Assembly (NCBI GenBank): GCA_034770075.1
Contig: CM068378.1
Coordinates: 43,986,508 to 44,050,507, forward strand
Direction of reading: 5' to 3'
Length of the DNA stretch: 64,000 nucleotides
From: Aralia elata
Taxonomy: Eukaryota; Streptophyta; Magnoliopsida; Apiales; Araliaceae
Shown here: positions 55,951-64,000 of the stretch, one piece after another
Numbering within the stretch: the stretch's first letter is position 1
Layout: each line of letters begins with the position of its first letter
Made by a program: the position numbers and the translations under genes
Notes under the pieces: model-generated
Told to the model about the DNA's origin: nothing
Database searches by the model: none
The model's input: the letters and a program-made list of their open reading frames with translations, nothing else

Positions 55951-57509
55951 AAGGAAGGGAGAAACTGTTCACATTGACAACTCAGAAGGAGTTAATAAGA
56001 AACATGGAAAAATTGGAAATAGAAGTTGGGGAACCTCGAGGGCCCAGTGAAAGGTTGTTCGTAATGGAAGCTCGTCCAACATTATTGGATCGAATCAAAG
56101 AAGCACAAGAAACGTATGAGGAGTGCGAGAAAATAAAGAAGCGGATAACAGGGAGTGAGGAAGAAAAATTCCGAATGGATAAGGATGGTATTTTGAGATT
56201 CGAGAATCGAGTGTGGGTGCCAGCTATTGCTGAACTAAGGGAGGAAATTTTGCGCGAGGCACATAGCAAGATATATTCTGTTCATCCTGGAGGAATGAAG
56301 ATGTACCGGGATCTACGACAACATTTTTGGTGGCCCAATCTGAAGCGAGAGGTTATAGAGTACATCAGTAGATGTCTCACTTGCCAACGAGTCAAAGCAG
56401 AGCATCAGAGGCCGAGTGGTCTACTTCAATCGCTGGAAATACCGGAGTGGAAATGGGAGCACATTACGATGGATTTCGTGGTGGGACTTCCAGTCACACA
56501 GAAGGGTTTTGATGCCATTTGGGTTATCGTGGACCGACTAACGAAGACAGCTCATTTTCTACCAATCAAGATTCGTTTCAACCTTAATCAATTGTCAAAT
56601 TTGTACGTGAAGGAAATAGTTTCGCGACATGGAGTGCCGGTGTCAATCGTTTCCGATCGAGATCCGTGCTTCACGTCAAATTTCTGGAAGAGCCTGCAAG
56701 AGAGAATGAGAATACGACTGAGGTTGAGTACCGCGTATCACCCTCAGACAGACGGACAAAGTGAAAGAACCATGCAGACACTAGAAGATATGCTTCGAGC
56801 TTGCGTAATGGATTTTAAGGGAAACTGGGATGACCATTTACCCTTAGTAGAATTCGCTTACAATAATAGTCATCACGCGAGTATCGGTATGCCACCATAC
56901 GAAGCTCTCTATGGGAGGAAGTAGAGAACACCGTTGTGTTGGGATGAAGTCAGAGAACGACGACTTTTGGGGCCGGAGATAGTTCAACAAACAGCCGATG
57001 TGGTGACAACTATAAGAGCCAGACAAGTAGCCGCTCAAGATCGCCAAAAGAGGTATGCAGATTTGCATCGTCAAGACCGAGACTTTGAAGTCGGTAGTTT
57101 TGTATTCATAAAAGTATCTCCCTGGAAAGGAAAGATCAGATTCGGCAAGAAAGGAAAATTGAGTCCGAGGTTCATAGGGCCATTTGAAGTGTTGAAGCGG
57201 GTGGGCGAAGTGGCGTATATGGTAGCTTTACCGCCTGAGCTAGAACACATCCACAACATGTTTCACATCTCCGTGTTACGTCCGTACAAACCCGACTATA
57301 AGCACGTGATTTCCTATGAGCCGATTCAAGTAGAGAAGAATCTGACTTATGAGGAAATTCCTGTCCAGATACTAAATAGGAAAGAGCAAACCTTGAGGAA
57401 TAAAGTCATATCTTCTATAAAGGTAGTCTGGCAAAACCACGACGCCGAGGAGGCAACGTGGGAGTTAGAGAGTAGGATGAGGAGGGAGTATCCCCATTTG
57501 TTTGTGTAA
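55951..57509 (+). pseudogene. Element D integrase with chromodomain
   Basis: Zinc region (REAHSKIYSVHPGG ... CLTCQRVKAEHQRP), then MDFVVGLP, WVIVDRLTKTAHFLPI, SDRDPCFTSNFW and YHPQTDGQSERTMQTLEDML: the Asp-Asp-Glu triad is complete. A TAG at 56922 replaces Cys (GRKCRTPL in C, tgc to tag, two changes). It is followed by the GKIRFGKKGKLSPRF basic segment and a chromodomain-like C-terminus (LTYEEIPVQILNRKEQTL, VISSIKVVWQNHDAEEATWE, YPHLFV). Natural stop at 57509. The chromodomain explains why such elements pile up in heterochromatin. Confidence 0.92.
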
Positions 57510-57539
57510 CCTTGTATCAATTCCGAGGACGGAATTCTT

Positions 57540-57553
57540 ATAAGGGGGGAGGA
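57540..57553 (+). promoter_or_regulatory. Element D polypurine tract
   Basis: ataaggggggagga immediately before TGTAATACCC of the 3' LTR, preceded by ttccgaggacggaattctt as in B. Confidence 0.88.
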
Positions 57554-60500
57554 TGTAATACCCGAGAATTTTGAATAATATTAATATTAACTTTTCTATT
57601 TAAGTTGAATATTTATTCGAATAATGAGTATACATGATCTACCATTTTGGTAGTGGTGTGATAAAGTGACTTCTTGTTTATTTATTAAAGAAATGACTTA
57701 TTAAGAAAAGAATTTATTAATGTAATTAATTATTGTGAGACTAATAATCTCTATTAGATTATTTATGTATTATGTACCCTGCTACTTGAGGTATAACCGT
57801 GTGATGAAATGTGTATTATTGGTAATAAAGTTTCGATATTCATTTAATAATATAAAAGGGATGTGTGACATTTAAATTGCATGAACATGCTATGTGACGT
57901 ATTGGTGTGCGATATGGGCTATTAAATGTGCATTTTAATTACAGGAGGTAATAATGGAAGTAAACTAATAATTGTTAGATAATAATTATTTTAATACTTT
58001 AATGTTTATTGTAATAATATTCTATTATAGAAATAATGAAATAATAATATATATTGAATATTTGGGTGCTAGCGATTAATTAGATTTCACTTTAATTAAT
58101 GTACATGGATTATATGATATGTGTACATGTGACTTTATTGATACAATGTGGTAGCATTTAATTATCTAATACACTACGTGACCTAAGTTACATTTTAAAT
58201 CAAAGTGTGCTAATAAGTCTTGTTGGAATGTCTGAGTTCCTTGTCCCAAATTAAGAGACACCTCCTTGCCCAATTGGAATTTACGTGAAGAACAAAAAGG
58301 CTACAAGCCTAGCTCTTCTTCTTCTCCTTATAATCAGCCATGCAATCTCAGATTAATGATGAAAGGGGGAGTGGTGCTAATAGTGCAATCCACCAACTTC
58401 CCATTAACCACTAGCTTCTATCTTCTTCCTTTGGTTCACGAAATTGGTTAAAGCTTTTGCATGGATTCTAACTTCTCTATAAATTGAGTTCATCTCTTCT
58501 CTAATTCACTTGCTGAGTTCAGATAAGTTTAGATTGGGAGAAATTCTTGTTCCAAGCTTCAATAGAGGTAATACACTGTTAAGTTATTTTATTAAAATTG
58601 AGTTTTCTAAATTATTAAGAATGCATGAATTAATGAGAATTTGCTTGGGAATTGTTAGCATAATGTTTGTTAAGCTTATATGTATGTATTATAGCAATGT
58701 GGCTGAGTTTAAGCATGTTTAAGTAAAGAAATTCGTGTATGGGTTTGAGCTCTGCCGAAACAGAGACCTTCCTGGATCGTCCAGGGAAGGGCGCAGCTGC
58801 GCCCTCCTTGCAGTACAAACCGGCGCAGCTGCGCCGAGTGGCAGACTTGAGGAATATTTTTTTGTTTCGTTTTGTTCTTCTGATGTTCTGGACATGATAG
58901 GTTGACTTCATTAAGTATATAAATGAGTTTAAAGTCTATTTATAATTAACCTTGCATAGCGTGAGCATTCCAACTTCATTTCGCATGTGTTTTTCGAAAG
59001 AAAATTTATAGTTTTGAAACTAGACTTTTCCAAAACTTGCAGTGTACAAGTTCTGATCATACAAGCATGTGTATATGGTCTAATTATACATGACATAAGG
59101 TTCCAAGATGCTTCATGTGTGCTAGACGATCACGACCTTGTTTAAAACGACTTTTAAAGGCAAACTTGAACACTTTGAAGCAAACGTGCATGATTATAAT
59201 GATAATTTCATTAAGGGATGTTGAACATGCATGTTAATACTCCAATAATTCTCAGACATGATGTATATATGTGTTTACTCTAGTATGTTATAGCATTGCA
59301 TCGTTCAAGCATGAATTTAGGTAAAATTTCAAAATTGTGGACTATGTTAACTAAGTATAGATGATATGAACACATGAGCATGCGTATTTCAGATGTTATA
59401 ACCTTTGTATATGAATAAGTACTTGGTATGGTAAGTCACATGGATTCTTAAACTTGTCCGACATTATTTTACCAAAAGTTCTAGACTAAGAAATTATAGA
59501 GTAGTAATATAAACTTGAAACGATCATGTGAGCATACAAAACCTCTTTAACATGTGTACATAGTAATTGTTAATGTATTGGTATGCTAGATAGTGGACTG
59601 AAACCAGGAAGGCAAAAGCTCAACCATGGTCTGGCCAGGGGACAGCGCAGTCGCGCCGTCTCTAAGCTTAACCAGGGCGCAACTGCGCCCTCCTACAGTC
59701 TGGTCCAGTTGATTCTGGCTATAATCTGGACCTTGTGGATTGCTTGTATTGTTATTTTAAAGTGTAAAGAAGAAGTTGTAGAAATTTTTTTGGTATTCAA
59801 ATATGTAATGGTGTTATGACATGAGTGCTTCAAGTCGTGTGCATGGTTTATAGGTAGAGTTTCCGAAACTTAAGGATTAACGTCCATTTCAAAACTATAA
59901 AACATGATAGTATGCTATTATGCGATCTAGTTATATACCAAAGATAGTATCCGTATTTGTTTTACATACTTGATTATGTGAAAGGGGTAATTATCTAGTA
60001 ATTGATGTGTGACTAATGGAAGCATTTCATATATGCCTAACTATGTTACAATAGGATATCTTAGTTCGTTGTCGTGTTGATAAGCTGTAAAGTCGTAAAC
60101 TACGCTAAAGGCAAGTTCCCTAACCTTACTCAAACTTATATTGAGCAAGTTTCTTACCTTGAACCTCTTACAAATTAAGAGTTTTCCTTTAACCCTACTC
60201 AATTTACATTCGAGCAGGATGTGGTATATTGTGCAAGTATTCGAACCCTTTCTCTATATTGAGCTAACATGTAAACTTGTATATTCCTGTATCATACAAG
60301 TATGTGGCAATGACTCTTATGCTTTATAAACTGTCATTCATATTCTAAGGATTGGTTTAAGATTAATATCCCTTAAACCGCATTGCGAGTATTGGTATTC
60401 ATTAAATCATTGAATAAGATTATAAAAGTTATCTAAACCATTGTTTCGGTTAGACTATTATACATGTGTTAGAAAACTATTCCAAACCAATTGTCTTGGT

Positions 60501-61283
60501 GAGGACTCTTATCTACTGAGATGAACAACCCTCATAAAAGGGGAAAATTATATATATTGTCGGGGAACCGACGTGCGCACTTATAAGCATGTGACAATTA
60601 TGCATAATCTGGGGTACTATAGGCTGATCACCTGTGTACTTGTTTTTTTTTGGATTTTCAGTATAAAAACTGTTAATTCTAGCAGGAGTTCTTAGTCCTT
60701 TAGTGACTACTCAGTGTTCATATTCTTGGACTTGAAATGATTAGATGCAAGAATCCTATTGATATTCTTCAGTCCATAGCGACTCTTATGTATAACATTG
60801 ATTTTCCTTATTACCCTTGAATTATCCTTCTCTGTCATACCCTTGAAATTTGAACTTTATATTGTTCACCCTCATTGTATATATTTGCTGGGCAAATTTG
60901 TTGCTCATTCTTGCTTTCTTTAAACCTTTTAGTTAAGGCAGAGCAAGGTGAACCTTCAGGCAAGGATAAGGGAAAGGGCAAAACTACAGAGTAGCTTTGT
61001 TCTCCCTTAGGAAGGAGATTATTCACTATGTTGTTTAAGTTTTCTAAATTTGGTTATGTAATAAGCTTAGGCAGGGATTATGTATTAGTACTATGTTTTA
61101 GCTTAAATTAAGACTTTTGGATAGCATTGTAGTATCGGTTGCGAGACCTTGGGACGAGAATAATTATATTAAATCAATGTAATTTCTTCTATCTTTTCCG
61201 ATGCATTAGTTTTATGTCATTATTGTGTTAGAACGTGATGAACCAAATTCGAGACAGTGACGTCAGAATTTGGGTGCGTCACA
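57554..61283 (+). repeat. Element D 3' LTR
   Basis: 3730 bp, matching the 5' LTR with scattered substitutions. A 41-bp stretch at about 59755-59796 is absent from the 5' LTR and is bounded by tatt on both sides. It ends gggtgcgtcaca (one G-to-T change) at 61283. Palindromes at 58788-58805 and 58821-58836 are perfect here. Confidence 0.93.
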
Positions 61284-61977
61284 ACAACTTATTACGAAAT
61301 TTGATAAATGGATGTGGAGACGTCTTTCCTCTATGAAGATTTAAGGAGAATGTATGTATGATACAACCAAAGGAATTTGTTTCAAAGGTTGAAGCAAATC
61401 ATGTATATAAGCTGCAATGATCCATTTATGGATTGAAGCAAGCTTATCAAAGATGGAACATTCACTTTGATGAGACAATCAAAAGAGTTTGATTTTATCA
61501 AAAATGAGAATGAACCTTGTGTGTACAAAAGGGTCAGTGGGAGCGCTGTGACATTCTTGGTATTATATGTTGATATACTACTGATAAGGAATAACACACC
61601 AATGCTACAATCAGTAAAGATAAAATTGTCTAAACATTCTTCCATGAATGACTTGGGAGGAGCATCCTATAAATTGGGGATATAAATCTATATAGATAGA
61701 TTTAAAAGGATGTTCGGCTTGACCCAAGGAACGTATATTCATTTGATGCTAAAGGCGTTTAGCATGGCAAACTCCAAGAGAGGTCTCATGATGATGAGTC
61801 ATGGAGTGTATCTCTCTAAAATTGTCCCCAATTGAAAGAGAGATCGCATGATTTACTATCATGTATGCAATGAATATACAAGGCTTGATGTTGATCAGTC
61901 ATATTCTGGAGATGATCACTATAAGACAGTGATAAACATCTTTAGGTACTTAACCGGTACTAAAGATGTGATCATGA
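61284..61977 (+). pseudogene. Copia-1 pol, part 2: reverse transcriptase
   Basis: Continues the copia-1 frame after D: YYEI-stop-stop-MDVETSFLYEDL, VYKLQ-stop-SIYGLKQAYQRWNIHFDE, FIKNENEPCVYKRVSGSAVTFLVLYVD, KLSKHSSMNDLGGASYKLGI. The usual YVDDILLIGN reads YVDILLIRN, having lost one Asp codon of the catalytic pair, so it is inactive. Weak matches continue (DHYKTVINIFRYLTGTKDV) to the copia-2 insertion at 61978. Copia RT comes after integrase, consistent with part 1 at 14840-15554. Confidence 0.9.
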
Positions 61978-63800
61978 TGTTAGGTTTGTATATGACGTGA
62001 ACATGCAATCAAATTACATAAATAAAGCGGAAGCGCGATAAAATCGGATTTTTTTTAAATTTTATACAGACCATCACCATGATCAATCTGTGTGCTCAAT
62101 TAACGATATAAACGAAGGAGATAGAGATAAAAATTATACCCTCGTAGAACCGTGCTTCCTCGGGTATAAGTTCACCTCCAATTCCTTCGCGTTCTCCTTG
62201 AATTCCACTGACTAAATTCCTTTGCTTTGATCAACGTTAGTCACCCAAATGTTTGGCCTCTAGAGGTGATCCACCAAGGAAGAATAGTTATTCAAGAAGA
62301 TGGGTGTTGGCAAAATCCTAGTTTCTATCTCTATAGAAATTGTAAGTACTCTCCACAATCTAATGCAAGAGTGTGTAACCCTAATCTATGATAAGACTCA
62401 TCTTATTTATAGATGTAGGAATAACCCTTCCCTAAACTATTTAGGATTAGATTTTCTATTATAATTAAACTCCTTTAATTAATTATGCTCCTAATCCAAT
62501 TAGGAATTCATGAGAGAGTACTTCTATTAATTAATTCTCAATCCCTATTAGGAATCAAATAATAGTAATAGTAATAATAATAATAAGACTCCTCTTATTA
62601 ATTTATATTTAATATTTCCAAAATATTAAATAATAAATATTAAGCTATTTAATTTATTCTATCTCCATAGATTAAATTAAATACAATTAACTTATTATTA
62701 CAATTATGCCATTTACTTCTTAAATAAATATTTTTCTTTTGCGGTGTGACCCTTTAGGTTCTCCATATTAAACCGGTTGTGAATAAATCAATTAAAACAA
62801 TTCTAATCTTATTTAAATAAATAAATTAATATATTTAATTTATTTAAATAAATAATATTTATCTACAATAAGGGTAAGTCCCCTTAGCGATCAACGATTT
62901 TTCAAATAATATAGATTTCAACATTAATCACAAAAGAACCTTTCAGTGAATAGTTGCCGTATAATTCAATCCTTCTACCATACAATGTCCCAATTAAATA
63001 TAAGACATGGATTTACTGTCAAGTCTTATTTTATTTAATTATATGTATTTCGATTCCCAAATGCACAACTCTAAATAATGCAAATTAGAAACCCCTTTCT
63101 AATTTCATTCTGCCTTGGCCAAGAACTACTGAGTTATCATTTATCGAATCACATAGGACATTCACATCTTTTACGAGACGTGGTAGATTCTTTGTTGATC
63201 ATTCACCTATCTCCATGCACAACTTATTATACCCAATCAAACCCTTTGATATACCCCAAAGGTCTTAAGGGACATGTCAAAGCATAACTCATCATACATA
63301 AGATACTATGATGATCTCAAGTCCAAGGATCACTTGTACTACTATTACTAGAGGAATTTCTATTGACAGGCGAGTAAAACTCCATTAGGTATTCCTTAGC
63401 GAGCCACGTTCAATAAACTTATTCTCCAATAAGCACCTACATACTTGCTTTAGTGTCTCTACACAAATGATTATGAGATCAATCATTCTCTTCTTAAGAG
63501 CAAGCAACGTATGTACTAATCTATCCAGATTCATTAATTCCCTTTTTAGTAATCCAACGATTAGGAACGATTTTAGTTTGTGAGCTATCTTGAATTTAGA
63601 TCTCATTAGCATGATCACCATCATGATTCTAAAAGCATTGCTCAAAACTATAGATTTATCACATTTAATATAACAGCACCATGTAGATAATGTAAAATAC
63701 CTTTTAAGAAAATCAATTCTTTTATTAATAAATGAATAAGATTACAAAGTATATACTACATCATATCAAATATGATTGGCTTGTGTGCATACTACTTTCA
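61978..63800 (-). repeat. Copia-2 3' LTR
   Basis: 1823 bp. On the minus strand it starts TGAAAGTAGTATGC and ends AACCTAACA. A TATA box (CTATAAATAA on the minus strand) lies at about 62403-62412. It is very AT-rich, with taa-repeat runs at 62565-62590 and an AT-rich inverted region at about 62810-62870. No coding region is credible; small frames at 63078-63287 and 63385-63645 lack known motifs. Confidence 0.8.
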
Positions 63801-64000
63801 ATCTCCCACTTGCGCTAAAGCCAATCGCCATGGTATCTAATACCCTTCTTCTCTAAGTGACGATCATCCTGCTGTTTGGATAAAGCTTCAGTAAATGGAT
63901 ATGCAATGTTGTTCTTGAGAGTCCACTATCTCTATAGTGACTTCTCCTCTTTCAATGATTCAACTAATCAAATGAAAGTGCCGCAACACATGTTTGAATC
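63801..64000 (-). pseudogene. Copia-2 pol C-terminus (RNase H end) and purine tract
   Basis: Minus-strand reading gives NNIAYPFTEALSKQQ, DRHLEKKGIRYHGDWL and stop, the usual end of copia RNase H. Upstream in the window the frame contains stops and a shift (VDSQEQH in another frame). The purine tract AAGTGGGAGAT abuts the LTR at 63800. Confidence 0.85.

Larger units (their letters stand above)
15555..61283 (+). mobile_element. Element D: Tekay-type chromovirus, split by a 32-kb insert
   Basis: 5' LTR (15555-19243), leader to 19466, then after the 32.4-kb insert the extra ORF (51901-52650), gag-pol (52977-57509), purine tract and 3' LTR (57554-61283). Without the insert the element is about 13.3 kb. 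The two LTRs match with scattered substitutions plus one 41-bp length difference. The pol ends in a chromodomain, which in this family binds modified histones and steers integration to heterochromatin. It carries several stop codons in the extra ORF and gag-pol and is interrupted in its leader, so it is no longer autonomous. Confidence 0.93.
61978..64000 (-). mobile_element. Copia-2: Ty1/copia element, 3' end
   Basis: Minus-strand element: end of pol (64000-63810), polypurine tract (63811-63801), 3' LTR (63800-61978). It interrupts copia-1 after its RT. The rest lies to the right of the window. Left flank catga (61973-61977) is the candidate target duplication. Confidence 0.85.

Noticed and set aside
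62810..62870. AT-rich inverted sequence in copia-2 LTR as a MITE
   Set aside because: No target duplication or defined terminal repeats; low-complexity AT sequence can look inverted by chance.
63078..63645. Small frames in copia-2 LTR
   Set aside because: No motif, both lie inside the LTR, and AT-rich sequence gives such frames by chance.

Overview
This window is plant nuclear DNA from repeat-rich heterochromatin. I found no host gene, tRNA, rRNA or CRISPR array. Everything I could place belongs to a nest of LTR retrotransposons. Four are Ty3/gypsy of the chromovirus/Tekay type or their relatives (called A, B, C and D here), one is Ty3/gypsy of the Athila type (present as repeated copies), and two are Ty1/copia (copia-1 and copia-2). 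The mix of Athila and Tekay-like elements with very long LTRs (3.3-3.8 kb) points to an angiosperm, probably a eudicot. The species cannot be read from the sequence.

Layout. 1-3690: A, minus strand, gag-PR-RT-RNase H running off the left edge, with a 228-bp LTR; it sits in the 5' LTR of B. 3691-14839: B, plus strand, with 3.8-kb LTRs, a non-coding 2.9-kb interior and no recognisable protein (LARD-like); its 3' LTR carries a C-family solo LTR at 11045-14364. 14840-15554 and 61284-61977: two halves of copia-1 pol, split by D. 15555-61283: D, plus strand, with 3.7-kb LTRs and one gag-pol frame at 52977-57509. 19467-51899: a 32.4-kb insert inside the D leader, flanked by the 5-bp target duplication gatgt. 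61978-64000: the 3' end of copia-2, minus strand, inserted in copia-1.

The 32.4-kb insert is the most unusual part. A stretch of about 10.6 kb (last 241 bp of the D LTR, D leader, Athila LTR, Athila interior, first 1.84 kb of a C LTR) occurs twice head to tail at 19004-29603 and 29604-40189. The rest of C follows (40190-49547), then a third partial copy (49548-51899). Both internal joints have the same C-LTR/D-LTR breakpoint, so unequal recombination or template switching made them, not transposition. Assembly error must be excluded.

The elements are related by more than pol. C and D share an extra coiled-coil ORF upstream of gag. B, C and D share a hairpin directly after the primer-binding site and splice-donor-like sites in the LTR. 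C and D also share a GNRA-loop hairpin in the LTR and acceptor-like sites before the start codons. B probably depends on proteins of C/D-like relatives. No element here looks fully autonomous: A, C, D and both Athila copies carry stops or frameshifts.
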